Of a DNA stretch of 64,000 nucleotides, positions 8,898-18,164 are shown one piece after another. The translations under genes were made by a program, and so were the position numbers. This stretch comes from Desulfolutivibrio sulfodismutans DSM 3696 (GTDB taxonomy: Bacteria > Desulfobacterota > Desulfovibrionia > Desulfovibrionales > Desulfovibrionaceae), in contig NZ_CP045504.1 in assembly GCF_013376455.1 (NCBI RefSeq), positions 620,001 to 684,000 on the forward strand. Reading direction: 5' to 3'. The notes under the pieces are model-generated. The model worked only from the letters and a program-made list of their open reading frames with translations. It made no database searches and was not told where the DNA came from. Position 1 is the stretch's first letter; each line of letters opens with the position of its first letter.

Positions 8898-10642
8898 GCC
8901 CCCGGATGGCGACGCTGCGGCGGGCATGTACGGACTTCGACGTTATGCGGGCGCTTCGGGCCGGGCTGTTGCTCCTTTTATGCCTGTGGCTGACCGTGGC
9001 CGTGCTGTTTCCCCTGGCCACCCTGGCGGTGAAAAGCCTCACCACCCCGGACGGGACGTTTGCCGGGCTCGACAATTTCATCCGCTATTTCAAAACCCCT
9101 GCGTTGGCCGTTTCCTTCGGCAACAGCCTGTTCGTGTCTGCGGCCACCACCCTGGCGGCCGTGAGCCTGGGGTTCGCCTATGCCTACGCCCTGACCCGCA
9201 CGGCCATCCCGGCCAAGGGATTTTTCCTCACCGTGGCCATGATGCCGATTTTCGCCCCGACGCTGTTAAACGGCATCGTCCTGGTCTACCTGTTCGGGAA
9301 AAAGGGGCTCGTCACCACCGGCTTTTTCGGGCTTTTGCCGTTCACCCTGGACATCGGCCTGTACGGGGCCGTGGGCATCATCCTGGCCGAGGTGCTTTTC
9401 GTCTTTCCCCAGGCCGTACTCATCCTGACCATGGCCCTTTCCATGACCGACGCCAGGCTCTATGAGGCCGCCCATTCCCTCGGGGCCTCGCCCGGCCGGG
9501 TGTTTTTCACCGTGACCCTGCCCGGGGTGCGCTACGGGCTGGTGAGCGCCTGTTTCGTGGGGTTCATCCTGAGTTTTACGGACTTCGGCGCTCCCAAGGT
9601 GGTGGGGGGCTTTTTCAACGTCCTGGCCACGGACATCTACAAGCAGGTCATCGGGCAGCAGAATTTCGTCATGGGGGCCACGGTCAGCATGATCCTGCTG
9701 TTCCCGACCGTTTTGGCCTTTCTGGCCGACCGGGTGAGCCGCCGCAGGCAGTCGTCCATGATCGGGGCCCGCAGCGTGCCCCTGGTTCCCCGACCCGATC
9801 CCGTTCGCGACCGGCCTTTTTTCCTTTTCTGCCTGCTGGTGGCCCTGGCCGTGATCTCCTTTTTCCTGGTGGCGGTGTTTGCCTCCCTGATCAAGGTCTG
9901 GCCCTACGACTTAAGCCTGACCCTGGCCCACTACGACTTTTCCGGCATGGGCGGCGGGGGCTACCGGGCCTTTTTCAACAGCCTGAAGATGTCCGCCATT
10001 TCGGCCATGGCAGGCACGATTGCGACCTTTTCCGCCGCCTATCTCATCGAGAAATCCCCGGGCATGCGTCCCATCCGACAAGCCGCCTCCTTTTTGTGCA
10101 TCGTGCCCCTGGCCCTGCCCGGGCTGGTCATCGGCCTGTCCTACATCTTTTTTTTCAACGCCCCGGCCTTCGACCTCTTTGGCCTGCACATCCCCAACCC
10201 GGCAAACGCCCTGTACGCCACCATGGGCATCCTGGTGTTGTCCAATGTGGTGCACTTTTTCACCGTGGGCTATCTCACGGCCGCTACGGCCCTGGGGCAG
10301 CTCGACCGGGAATTCGAGTCCGTGTCCGAGTCCATGGGCGTGCCGTTTTACCGCACCTTCCTGCGGGTCACCGCCCCCGTATGCCTGCCCGCCATCCTGG
10401 AAATCGGGCTGTATTTCTTCGTCAACTCCATGGCCACGGTCTCGGCGGTCATCTTTCTCTATTCGGCGGACATCCCCCTGGCCGCCGTGGCCGTGGCCAA
10501 CATGGACGACGCCGGGGACATCGCCCCGGCCTGCGCCATGTCCGTATTGATCGTGGGGGCCAACGTGGCCGTGCGCATCCTGTACGGGCTGGCGACCAAA
10601 AGGTTGCGGCGGCGCACCCAGACATGGGCCGGGAAGGAATAA
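8894..10642 (+). CDS. ABC importer permease, two fused membrane domains
   Basis: A 582-residue integral membrane protein with about 12 helices: two BPD_transp_1 domains in tandem, each carrying an EAA-type loop (YEAAHSLGASPGRVFFTVTLP in the first; FESVSESMGVPFYRTFLRVTAP in the second). The fused architecture is standard for FbpB and for putative AEP permeases. It overlaps the ATPase gene by four bases and has GGAGG just upstream of its ATG, completing a binding protein-ATPase-permease operon at 6650-10642. Substrate as uncertain as for the binding protein. Confidence 0.88.
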   Translation: MSPRMATLRRACTDFDVMRALRAGLLLLLCLWLTVAVLFPLATLAVKSLTTPDGTFAGLDNFIRYFKTPALAVSFGNSLFVSAATTLAAVSLGFAYAYALTRTAIPAKGFFLTVAMMPIFAPTLLNGIVLVYLFGKKGLVTTGFFGLLPFTLDIGLYGAVGIILAEVLFVFPQAVLILTMALSMTDARLYEAAHSLGASPGRVFFTVTLPGVRYGLVSACFVGFILSFTDFGAPKVVGGFFNVLATDIYKQVIGQQNFVMGATVSMILLFPTVLAFLADRVSRRRQSSMIGARSVPLVPRPDPVRDRPFFLFCLLVALAVISFFLVAVFASLIKVWPYDLSLTLAHYDFSGMGGGGYRAFFNSLKMSAISAMAGTIATFSAAYLIEKSPGMRPIRQAASFLCIVPLALPGLVIGLSYIFFFNAPAFDLFGLHIPNPANALYATMGILVLSNVVHFFTVGYLTAATALGQLDREFESVSESMGVPFYRTFLRVTAPVCLPAILEIGLYFFVNSMATVSAVIFLYSADIPLAAVAVANMDDAGDIAPACAMSVLIVGANVAVRILYGLATKRLRRRTQTWAGKE

Positions 10643-10785
10643 GCGCATCCGACGGGCGGGCGTTTTCCGAGAGTCCGGCGCGGGGCGTACGCTTCATGGC
10701 GTCCGGGGAAATGCGTCTGCCCGGACATCCCCTGGCCATCACCGTTGAGGATACGGTCGCCCGACGAAGGGCTTCGCGAAATAAA

Positions 10786-10823
10786 AACGCGGGCTGTGGG
10801 AAGATTTCCCCGCAGCCCGCGTT
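10786..10823. terminator. Bidirectional terminator between importer operon and chemoreceptor
   Basis: Arms AACGCGGGCTG and CAGCCCGCGTT with further GGG/CCC pairing enclose a short loop. It lies between the convergent permease and chemoreceptor genes, with an A-rich tract before it and a T-rich one after. Confidence 0.75.
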
Positions 10824-10844
10824 GTCGTTTCGGATACGCCGGGA

Positions 10845-12875
10845 TCATTCCTGGGTTTTGAGATCCTCGACCAATTCTTGAAGTTCCCGGGCCTGCATGG
10901 ACAATTCCTGGATGGCCCGGGCGGATTCCCCCATGACCTGGCTGGTTTCCGAGGAGATGCGGTTGATCTCCTCAATGCTGCGGTTGATTTCCTCGCTGGC
11001 CGAAGACTGCTGTTCGGCCGCCGTGGCGATGGAGCGCACCTGGTCGGCGGCGGAGTCCACAAGACGGACGATCTCGGTTAAGGCGTCGCCGGATTTCCCG
11101 GCCAGGACCGTGGCGTTCTCCACGGCCTTGGAGGCGTCGTCGGTATTCTGGATGTTCGTCCTGGCCCCGGCCTGGATGGCGGTGATGGCCTGGCTGACTT
11201 CCTGGGTGGCGTTCATGGTCTTTTCGGCCAGCTTGCGCACCTCGTCGGCCACCACGGCGAAGCCGCGCCCGGCCTCTCCGGCCCGGGCGGCCTCGATGGC
11301 GGCGTTTAAGGCCAAAAGGTTGGTCTGGTCGGCGATGTCCTCGATGACGTTCATGATTTTGCTGATTTCCTCGGCCTGTTTGCCGAGGCTGCCCATGTTC
11401 CCCTTGAGGGTGGTGGCCTGGGTCTGCACCTGGGAGATGGCCCCGATGACCTGCTGCACCACCGAGGAACCGTTTTCGGCCATCTGCCGGGCCGCGTCGG
11501 AACTCTCCGAGGCCTGTCCGGCGTTTTTGGCCACCTCAAGAACCGTGGCGTTCATCTCTTCCATGGCCGTGGCCGTTTCCCCGGCCCGCGCCCGTTGCAG
11601 TTCCGCCCCGCGTCCGGCCTGTTCCACCTGGGCCGAAAGCTCTTCCGAGGCCGTGGTCAGGCGTTCCACCACCACGTCGATCTGGGAGGCGGCCTGGAGC
11701 ATGCCGTCGCGCTTGGCCACCTCGGCTTGTTTTTTGGCCTCGGTAGCCTCTTCGGTGGCCTTTTGGCTCTTGACGGCCAGGGCCTCGGCTTGTTTGGTCT
11801 TTTGTTCGGATTCGAGGATCTTGGCCTTGAGATTGTCCAGCATCTTGCGCAGGGCGGCGGCCAGGGTGCCGATCTCGTCCTGGTTGGCGACCTCCAGGGT
11901 TTCGTTCAGGTTGCCGTCGGACACGGACACCGCAAACGACGTGGCCCGCCCCAGGGGCCGCGACAGGGACCGGGCGAAGAAAATCCCGGCCGCAATCATG
12001 ATCAGGGCCACCACGCCGGTCACGGTCAACACCGCCGTGACGATTTCCGATTCAACGGATTCGATGAGCGCCCGATCCGCGCCGATGAAATACATGCCCT
12101 CGGTCTTGCCGTCGGCATCCACCAGGGGCCAATAGGCCGTATCGTAGTCCCGGCCCAAAATGATATTGCGGGAAATGAAGGGCTGGGATTTCTGGAGCAC
12201 GGTCTCGATGACCTTGGGGTTGTCCATCTTGGTGCCCACGGCCCGTTTCCCGTCGCGGATGATGGTTGTGGACAGGCGGGTGTCTTTCTCGAAGATGGTG
12301 CATTCCACGCCGATGCGTTTTTTGATGCTGTCCACGAAACTGTGGGAGCCCAGATCGATGCCCGGGGTGATGACCCCGACGATCTTGCCCTCGTAGCGCA
12401 CCGGACATCCCGCCCGCAGGGAGAACTTCACCGCCGTGCCGGGTTCCACGCCCACGCTGGCCTGCCCCTGGAGAGCCTTTTTCACGTTGGTTTGATTCAG
12501 GATGCTGTCACCGGCCTTGTCTGAGTGTCCCCTGGCCAGCACCCTGCCGTCCTTGTCCGAAATGGTCACGAATTCGACCATGCTGCGGTCCATGAGCTCC
12601 TTGGCGGCCTTTTTCAGGAAGGCCCCGTCCCCTTCGGCCATAGCCTTGGCCACGGCGGGGTTTTCAGCCAGCAAAGCGCCGTCTGTCTGGAGAAACTGCC
12701 GCAGATCCTCCACCTCATGTTCCACGCTTTTCTGGAATTTCTGGATGGTCCCGGAGGCTTCCTTGTCAAAACCTTCGACGACAAAGTAGTTCACGGTGAA
12801 AAAGATGGACCCGGAGAGCAACACGATGGTCATACAGATCATGCCCACCAGCTTCCAGAAGATGGAGATTTTCAT
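10845..12875 (-). CDS. Methyl-accepting chemotaxis protein with periplasmic Cache-type sensor
   Basis: A 676-residue chemoreceptor: TM1 at about 9-31, a periplasmic domain of about 240 residues with Cache-like traits ([22 protein letters not shown] and [18 protein letters not shown]), TM2 at about 280-300, HAMP, a charged coiled-coil ([11 protein letters not shown]) and a signalling domain with [23 protein letters not shown]. Proteins with this layout sense small organic acids or amino acids. No chemotaxis operon lies nearby; such orphan receptors are common in Desulfovibrio. Confidence 0.95.
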   Translation of the reverse strand: MKISIFWKLVGMICMTIVLLSGSIFFTVNYFVVEGFDKEASGTIQKFQKSVEHEVEDLRQFLQTDGALLAENPAVAKAMAEGDGAFLKKAAKELMDRSMVEFVTISDKDGRVLARGHSDKAGDSILNQTNVKKALQGQASVGVEPGTAVKFSLRAGCPVRYEGKIVGVITPGIDLGSHSFVDSIKKRIGVECTIFEKDTRLSTTIIRDGKRAVGTKMDNPKVIETVLQKSQPFISRNIILGRDYDTAYWPLVDADGKTEGMYFIGADRALIESVESEIVTAVLTVTGVVALIMIAAGIFFARSLSRPLGRATSFAVSVSDGNLNETLEVANQDEIGTLAAALRKMLDNLKAKILESEQKTKQAEALAVKSQKATEEATEAKKQAEVAKRDGMLQAASQIDVVVERLTTASEELSAQVEQAGRGAELQRARAGETATAMEEMNATVLEVAKNAGQASESSDAARQMAENGSSVVQQVIGAISQVQTQATTLKGNMGSLGKQAEEISKIMNVIEDIADQTNLLALNAAIEAARAGEAGRGFAVVADEVRKLAEKTMNATQEVSQAITAIQAGARTNIQNTDDASKAVENATVLAGKSGDALTEIVRLVDSAADQVRSIATAAEQQSSASEEINRSIEEINRISSETSQVMGESARAIQELSMQARELQELVEDLKTQE

Positions 12876-13366
12876 GAGGCCTCCATAACTATGTAAGAAA
12901 TTTCACAAATTCCGTGTTCGTGGAGTCTGCCCGGCCTTGCCCCGCAAGGTGAAGTCTTTCAATAAGATAGGTCACAATGATATCAGGAGAAATATCCGAT
13001 GTGCAAGGGATATTCAGGCGCGCGCGCCATGGCGGGCCGTCTCCAGCCTGGATCAGGGCTACTGGTATGCTGTGATGATCTTCAAACAATACGGATGGTT
13101 TTGAAGCATGAGGGGCTGTGCGGCGTGAAACGGAAGGCAAAAAAAGAAAATCTATAACATGGCGCCAGACAAAGAAGTCATCAGGAAACACGTAGCCCAA
13201 ATGGCAGGATGATCACCGCCTTCCGTGGCGGATTATCGTGCCGGGATGCGTTCGGAAATACCTCTGGAAACCGGAAGAGTTCGCTTCCCCTGCCGGATTG
13301 GGCAAAAGAAGCCGTCGTGGACCGGTGGCGGCGGTAATCCGGCTGAGGGATGCCGCCGGAATTCGG
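12876..13366. other. 491-bp stretch without recognised gene
   Basis: Short open frames on both strands here have arginine/proline-rich or otherwise non-protein-like composition and no good ribosome binding sites. The first 110 bases are AT-rich and probably hold the promoter of the chemoreceptor gene. Nothing else was recognised. Confidence 0.4.
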
Positions 13367-13615
13367 TCAATAGAATAAGCAGCCGCCGGTATAGCCCCTG
13401 CTTTTCATGCACTGGTCCGTCTGTTCGGTAACGGTGCGAAAAAGGTTGTCGGGATAGGGCGGGGTGTTGGCCGTCAAGGACGCCTGGCTGTAGCAGTCCG
13501 TATAGTCGCCGTTGAGTTGGGCGAGGGACTTGTCCGGGGCGCGGTAGGGCGGTTTTGTGCATCCGACCATGAAAAAGGCCGCGCAAAGAAAAACGAGAAT
13601 CAGATGGCGTTGCAT
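13367..13615 (-). CDS. Small outer/inner-membrane lipoprotein, unknown function
   Basis: An 82-residue protein with a lipoprotein signal peptide: MQRHLILVFLCAAFFMVGC, with the acylated Cys at residue 19. The mature part of about 64 residues has four more cysteines and a Tyr/Pro-rich tail (KSRGYTGGCLFY). The ATG at 13615 is preceded by GGGAGG. I do not recognise a family; the small Cys-containing lipoproteins of proteobacteria are usually envelope proteins of unknown role. Confidence 0.7.
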   Translation of the reverse strand: MQRHLILVFLCAAFFMVGCTKPPYRAPDKSLAQLNGDYTDCYSQASLTANTPPYPDNLFRTVTEQTDQCMKSRGYTGGCLFY

Positions 13616-13953
13616 GAAACCTCCCATTCCGGGAAAGGATAAGTCGTTGTAGAGCCCCGTGCCTCCGGGCATGTCACAGGTCGGACGGGCGATCCGCTCG
13701 TGTCGGTTCGTCCGATTTGCACAGCCAGGGACGCCCCACTCACCATGATTGGCCTTTAGCACAGTCCGGAAGGGATGTCATGCCCGCAGGCGCCAGGGGA
13801 GGGGCATCTGGAGAACTGCGACGCGCCCGGGACTGTGCGGTGAGGGGAACGTGGCGTCGGATTCCTCCGGTCGGCGTCCGCACGAGAAGGTATTTTGTTA
13901 TGTTAATTTTGAAATAATTGACTTTTTTCGTCATGCGAGATTAGACATATGCC
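13616..13953. other. Divergent intergenic region upstream of tupA
   Basis: 338 bases between the lipoprotein and tupA. The last 60 bases form an AT-rich island in otherwise GC-rich DNA, as expected of a promoter. TTGACT at 13918-13923 could be a -35 box but no good -10 follows. The outer bases TCATGC (13931-13936) and GCCATGA (13951-13957) form a loose inverted pair of the CATG type around the start codon. Not strong enough to call an operator. Confidence 0.3.
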
Positions 13954-14793
13954 ATGAAAACCATAGAAAGCCTCCTCATCCTGTTGGCCCTGGGCATGTT
14001 GTTCGGAGTCACCCCGTGTCTGGCTGGTGACAGCACGCTCAAACCCCTGATGTTGGCCACCACCACGTCCACGGCCGAAACCGGCCTCCTGGACAAGATC
14101 GTGGATGTGTTCGCCAAGGAGAAGGGCATCGAACTGAAGTACGTGGCCGTGGGCACGGGCAAGGCCCTGGAGATCGCCAAGAACTGCGACGCGGACGTGG
14201 TTCTGGTTCATGCCCCGGACGCGGAAAAGGCCTTTGTAGCCGCAGGCAACGGCCTGGACCGCAAGGAAGTTATGTACAACGACTTCGTGCTGGTGGGCCC
14301 CAAGGCCGATCCGGCCAAGGCCACGGGCAAGGACATCCGGGCCGCCCTGACCCGCATCCATGGAGACAAGGCGCTTTTCATCAGCCGTGGCGACAATTCC
14401 GGCACGCACATGCTGGAGAAGAAATTGCTCAAGGAACTCAAGATTGAACCCGCCGTCTCGGAATCCTATCTGGAAAGCGGCCAGGGCATGTCCGCCACGG
14501 TGCTCATGGCGGCTGAGAAGGGCGGCTACACCCTGTGCGATCGGGCCTCCTGGAAGTTTTTTTCCGCCAACCAGGGCGACAAGAACCCCCTGGCCATCCT
14601 GGTCGAGGGCGATCCGGCGTTGCTTAACCGGTACAGCGTGATGCGCGTCAATCCGGAAAAATGCACCAAGACCGATCCGGCCCTGGCTCAGGTGTTTCTG
14701 GACTGGTGGTTCACCCCCCAGGCCAAGGAAATGATCAACGGGCACACCAAAAACGGCTCCACCCTGTACGTGTACGGTCCCGCCCCCCAATAA
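13954..14793 (+). CDS. tupA: Tungstate-binding periplasmic protein TupA
   Basis: A 279-residue exported protein: signal peptide to about residue 24 (TPCLAGD), then the TupA hallmark LMLATTTSTAETGLLDKIVD with the oxyanion-binding Thr/Ser cluster, YVAVGTGKALEIA, and RGDNSGTH. TupA captures tungstate with very high affinity for the TupBC transporter, feeding tungsten enzymes such as formate dehydrogenases. No tupB or tupC follows; a terminator lies 40 bases downstream, so this is an orphan copy. A well-placed ribosome binding site is lacking (only GCGAGA at 13935). The fdhE-fdhD-mobA-moaA genes at 48940-52221 fit a demand for W/Mo. Confidence 0.88.
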   Translation: MKTIESLLILLALGMLFGVTPCLAGDSTLKPLMLATTTSTAETGLLDKIVDVFAKEKGIELKYVAVGTGKALEIAKNCDADVVLVHAPDAEKAFVAAGNGLDRKEVMYNDFVLVGPKADPAKATGKDIRAALTRIHGDKALFISRGDNSGTHMLEKKLLKELKIEPAVSESYLESGQGMSATVLMAAEKGGYTLCDRASWKFFSANQGDKNPLAILVEGDPALLNRYSVMRVNPEKCTKTDPALAQVFLDWWFTPQAKEMINGHTKNGSTLYVYGPAPQ

Positions 14794-14834
14794 CCGCGCC
14801 TTCCAGCCCAACATCAGGCTGACACCAGATCTCG

Positions 14835-14878
14835 CCGCCGTATCCGTGCCTCACAGGTTGGATGCGGCGGTGTCATTT
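14835..14878 (+). terminator. Intrinsic terminator after tupA
   Basis: Arms CCGCCGTATCC and GGATGCGGCGG (one G-T pair) with a 14-nt loop, followed by TGTCATTTT. Confidence 0.65.
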
Positions 14879-15069
14879 TGATCCGCACGGCGGGCCTGTC
14901 GCCGCAGGGCGCAAAACGTCGGAGGCTGGTCGGGGCCAGGGTGGAGATGCAGCGGGAGAGGGAAAATCCATCCGGCGGGGCGGACGGGCGCATTGGCGGG
15001 AAGCGGCAAACCGCCGTACCCTCGGCGTCAGGCTTTTGGCCCTGACCTCGGGTCACGCGGCGCTAGCGG

Positions 15070-15444
15070 TTATTCATAGGGATAGGTCGAACCGGCGAAT
15101 TCCTTGGACCGGGGATTGGGAAACTTGCCTTCGGCGGTAAGCTTCTTGATCCCGGCCGACTTGTCGGAATACGTCGTGTGCAGCAGTTCGTGGGACGTGT
15201 GCCCCAGAGGCTCGTGCAGGAAGTCCTTGTACAGGGTCTTGACCTGGGCGTTGTCCTGGGAGGCGCGCACTTTGAACTTGGCGTCCGCCCCATAGACCCC
15301 GTTGATGCGGTCCATCATGTACTCTTTGAGCTGCTTGCCGGCGGCCACGGCCTTTCCGGTCAGACGCAGTCCGATGAGCACGCCGCCGGAGGCGACGCAG
15401 GCCGTCTTGAGGAAACCGCGCCGGGTGAGTTGGAGAATGGACAT
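15070..15444 (-). CDS. hydB: Periplasmic [FeFe] hydrogenase small subunit
   Basis: A 124-residue protein with a twin-arginine signal ([16 protein letters not shown]) and a C-terminal helical wrap typical of the Desulfovibrio HydB subunit. HydB surrounds the catalytic subunit and its Tat signal carries the folded, cofactor-loaded heterodimer to the periplasm, because HydA has no signal of its own. It lies 12 bases after the hydA stop with a G-rich ribosome binding site, so the two are co-translated. Last gene of the hydrogenase cluster. Confidence 0.95.
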   Translation of the reverse strand: MSILQLTRRGFLKTACVASGGVLIGLRLTGKAVAAGKQLKEYMMDRINGVYGADAKFKVRASQDNAQVKTLYKDFLHEPLGHTSHELLHTTYSDKSAGIKKLTAEGKFPNPRSKEFAGSTYPYE

Positions 15445-15456
15445 GGCGTTCCCCCC

Positions 15457-16722
15457 TTATGCTTTGTTGGCGTTAAACATGGCCAAACGTTTTTGCAGCG
15501 AGGCGTGGAAGGTGGTCACGCGACGATCCATGGCCTCAAGCACGCCGGGCATGATGGGCTGGCCGCCGCCCATGACGCAGCCGCCGGGGCAGGACATGAA
15601 CTCGATGAAGTGGTACGGGGACTTTCCGGCCTTGACCGTTTCGCAGATGTCCTTGAAGCGCTTGGCCCCATGCACCACGGCCACCTTCACCACGGTCCCG
15701 TTCAGGTCGACCGAGGCCTCCTTGAAGCCGTTTAAGCCGCGAACGCCCTTGAAGTCCCAGCTCTCGGGCTTTTTCTTCATCACGGCCTCGTAGGCGAAGC
15801 GCAGGGCCGCCTCCATGACGCCGCCGGTCACGCCGAAGATGGTGGCGCCGCCGGTGGACTCACCCATGATGGCGTCGCGTTTGCCGTCAGCGGCCTTGGG
15901 CAGGTCAAATCCCGCTTTCTTCAGCATATACGCCAGTTCGCGGGTGGTGATGGTGGCGTCGATGTCCTTGTGGCCGCTGGCCTTGAACTCGGGGCGCATA
16001 CCCTCGTACTTTTTGGCCGTGCAGGGCATGATCGACACTGTGTAGACATTGGCCGGGTCGTACTTGGCCGCTTTCGCGCCATAGGTCTTGGACAGGGGGC
16101 CGCACATGGCGATAGGCGACTTGCAGGTGGAGAGATGCGGGATCAACTCCGGATAGTAGGTCTCGACATACTTGATCCAGGCCGGACAGCAGGAGGTGAA
16201 CTGGGGAAGCGGCAGGTCCGACTTTTTGGTCAACCGGGCCAGAAGCTCGCTGCCTTCCTCCCAGATGGTCACGTCGGCGGTGTACTCGTTGTCCCAGACA
16301 TGGTCGAAGCCGATTTTTTTCAGGCCTTCGAGCATCTTCTCCGTGGTCACCGAGCCCAAGGGCTGGCCGAAGCAGTCGCCCAGGCCGTAGCGCACGGCCG
16401 GGGCGGGCATGGCGATGACCTTGACGTTCGGATCCTTGATCTTGGCCTCGATCTCCGGAATCCAGGACTGGGTTTCGTAGATGGCCGACACCGGGCAATG
16501 GGTCAGGCACTGGCCGCAGTTGATGCAGGCCGCCTGATCGGGGATCTTGTGCGGTTCGCCGGTCTCGCCGAAGATGGCGCCGGTGGGGCAGTAGCTCATG
16601 CAGGTGTCGCAGCCGATGCATTTTGTCTCATCGACCTGGACGAAGAAGAGCTTGTCCGGATCGGCCTTGGCATCCGGAACCTGGTTTTCGTAAAAGATTT
16701 TCTCGATTTCGATTCTGCTCAT
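15457..16722 (-). CDS. hydA: Periplasmic [FeFe] hydrogenase catalytic subunit
   Basis: 421 residues, the length of the Desulfovibrio enzyme. Two ferredoxin clusters are bound by C35-C45 ([12 protein letters not shown]) and C66-C76 ([12 protein letters not shown]). The H-cluster domain has TSCCPAW with proton-relay C178 and ligand C179, IMPCTAKK with C234 and K237, and [15 protein letters not shown] with C378 and C382, all at the numbers known from D. desulfuricans HydA. It reversibly oxidises H2 and passes electrons to cytochrome c3 in the periplasm. The tail from A397 onward (LEA/MDRR) corresponds to the 24 residues reported to be removed in D. desulfuricans. GGAGG precedes the ATG. Confidence 0.97.
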   Translation of the reverse strand: MSRIEIEKIFYENQVPDAKADPDKLFFVQVDETKCIGCDTCMSYCPTGAIFGETGEPHKIPDQAACINCGQCLTHCPVSAIYETQSWIPEIEAKIKDPNVKVIAMPAPAVRYGLGDCFGQPLGSVTTEKMLEGLKKIGFDHVWDNEYTADVTIWEEGSELLARLTKKSDLPLPQFTSCCPAWIKYVETYYPELIPHLSTCKSPIAMCGPLSKTYGAKAAKYDPANVYTVSIMPCTAKKYEGMRPEFKASGHKDIDATITTRELAYMLKKAGFDLPKAADGKRDAIMGESTGGATIFGVTGGVMEAALRFAYEAVMKKKPESWDFKGVRGLNGFKEASVDLNGTVVKVAVVHGAKRFKDICETVKAGKSPYHFIEFMSCPGGCVMGGGQPIMPGVLEAMDRRVTTFHASLQKRLAMFNANKA

Positions 16723-16744
16723 GAGATTCCTCCATGTTTCGTGG

Positions 16745-16822
16745 TCAAAAGTGATTCAGGCAACATGGCAATATGGTGCTGTGCGGCTCCTCCTTTTGTT
16801 TGACCTCCACGTCTGAGGTCAT
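16745..16822 (-). CDS. Possible 25-codon leader ORF upstream of hydA
   Basis: Short frame [15 protein letters not shown]... ending in PCCLNHF, with an excellent ribosome binding site (GAGGG five bases before the ATG). It stops 22 bases before the hydA start. An inverted repeat, GACCTC/GAGGTC at 16802-16820, lies in its first codons. Spacing and signal suggest it may be translated, but composition gives no independent support. It could be a leader peptide or merely part of the hydA 5' region. Confidence 0.35.
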   Translation of the reverse strand: MTSDVEVKQKEEPHSTILPCCLNHF

Positions 16823-16877
16823 GTCACCCTCGGACTGTGTTATGGTTTTTATGCGAAACGGCACGGTTTCGCGGGCC

Positions 16878-18164
16878 TCAGATGCCTCCATGCATGACGT
16901 CCCTTTCCTGTGGCGAGCGTCGCCATGTCTCCCGGGCCTTCTCAAAGGCCGCCCGGGCCGCCGGAAAGGGCAGAAGGACGCGGGGCAACACCCCCTGGAG
17001 AAAGGAGATGGCCAGACCGTAGTTGGTCATGGGCACGTCCTGGCGGATGGAATGGTAAAGTCGGGACAGCATGGCCTTGCGGTTGACGACGCAGGCCCCG
17101 CAGTGGATGACCAGGGCATAGGGCGAAAGGTCTTCGGGGTAGGCGGCCCCGGCCTTGACCTCCACCTGGATGGCCCCGCCCGCATATTGCCGCAGCCATC
17201 TGGGAATTTTGACCCGGCCGATGTCGTCGGCCAGGGGGTGGTGGGTGCAGGCCTCGGCAATGAGCACCCGGTCCCCGGGCCGCAGGCGGTCAATGGCCGC
17301 CGCGCCCTCGGCCAGTCTGGCCAGATCGCCCTTGAAGCGGGCCATGAGGATGGAAAAGGTGGTCATGGGCACATCGGCGGGCGTGTCCCCGGCGGTTTTG
17401 AGCACCACCTGGGAGTCGCACACCACCAGGGCCGGTTTGTGCGTGAGTTGCTCGAGGGCGTCGCGCAGTTCGCGCTCCTTGACCACCATGGCCCGGGCGT
17501 CGCTGTCCAGGATGTCCCGGATGGCCTGGACCTGGGGCAGAATGAGCCGCCCCTTGGGTGCGCCCAGATCAATGGGCACAACCAGCACGGCCAGTTCCCC
17601 GGCCCGCAAAAGGTCGCCCACCAGACGCGGCTCCGCAAACCAGTCGTCCGGGGCCAGACGCACCAGGATCTCCTTGAGGGCCAAAAGCCCCAGGCCTTGT
17701 ACGGCCGAGACCGGGATGACCGGTGGGGCGGGATCGCAACAGGCCGCGATGTGATCCAAAAATTCCGGTGTGGGCGGGCTGTGGTCGATTTTGTTCACCA
17801 CCACGGCGAAGGGGGTGTCGCGTTCCGAGAGCATGGCCGCAATGCGTACTTCGTCATCCCCGAACACCCCGGACTCGGTGACCAAAAGGGCCACGTCCAC
17901 GCGGTCCAGGGTCTTTTCCGTCCGCTTGACGCGAAGCTCCCCCAACGCGCCCGCATCGTCCAGGCCCGCCGTGTCGATAAAGACCACCGGCCCCAGGGGC
18001 GAAAGCTCCTGGGCCTTTTCCACCGGATCGGTGGTGGTGCCGGGCGTGTCCGAGACGATGGACACGGGCTGGCCGGTTACGGCGTTGACAAGCGAGGACT
18101 TGCCCACATTGCGGCGTCCGAAGACGCCGATGTGCAGGCGAAGTCCTTTCGGGGTATCGCGCAT
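16878..18164 (-). CDS. hydF: [FeFe] hydrogenase maturation GTPase HydF
   Basis: 428 residues. The N-terminal GTPase has GRRNVGKSS (P-loop near residues 16-24), DTPGTTTDP, DTAG and NKID. The C-terminal cluster-binding part has the family pattern CxH (EACTHHP) followed about 50 residues later by HCGAC, which holds a [4Fe-4S] cluster. HydF is the scaffold on which the [2Fe] subcluster made by HydG and HydE is completed and from which it is transferred to apo-HydA. The start at 18164 (MRDTPKGLRLHIG) matches the family N-terminus and has GGAGG upstream. Its first 88 bases overlap the 3' end of hydE in another frame. Confidence 0.95.
   Translation of the reverse strand: MRDTPKGLRLHIGVFGRRNVGKSSLVNAVTGQPVSIVSDTPGTTTDPVEKAQELSPLGPVVFIDTAGLDDAGALGELRVKRTEKTLDRVDVALLVTESGVFGDDEVRIAAMLSERDTPFAVVVNKIDHSPPTPEFLDHIAACCDPAPPVIPVSAVQGLGLLALKEILVRLAPDDWFAEPRLVGDLLRAGELAVLVVPIDLGAPKGRLILPQVQAIRDILDSDARAMVVKERELRDALEQLTHKPALVVCDSQVVLKTAGDTPADVPMTTFSILMARFKGDLARLAEGAAAIDRLRPGDRVLIAEACTHHPLADDIGRVKIPRWLRQYAGGAIQVEVKAGAAYPEDLSPYALVIHCGACVVNRKAMLSRLYHSIRQDVPMTNYGLAISFLQGVLPRVLLPFPAARAAFEKARETWRRSPQERDVMHGGI

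Noticed and set aside
12889-13200. 103-codon minus-strand frame upstream of the chemoreceptor
   Set aside because: No ribosome binding site and no protein-like pattern; covers the likely promoter.
13931-13957. Possible tungstate-regulator operator (CATG-type inverted pair) at the tupA start
   Set aside because: Half sites are imperfect and one includes the start codon; chance is likely, so only mentioned in the region entry.
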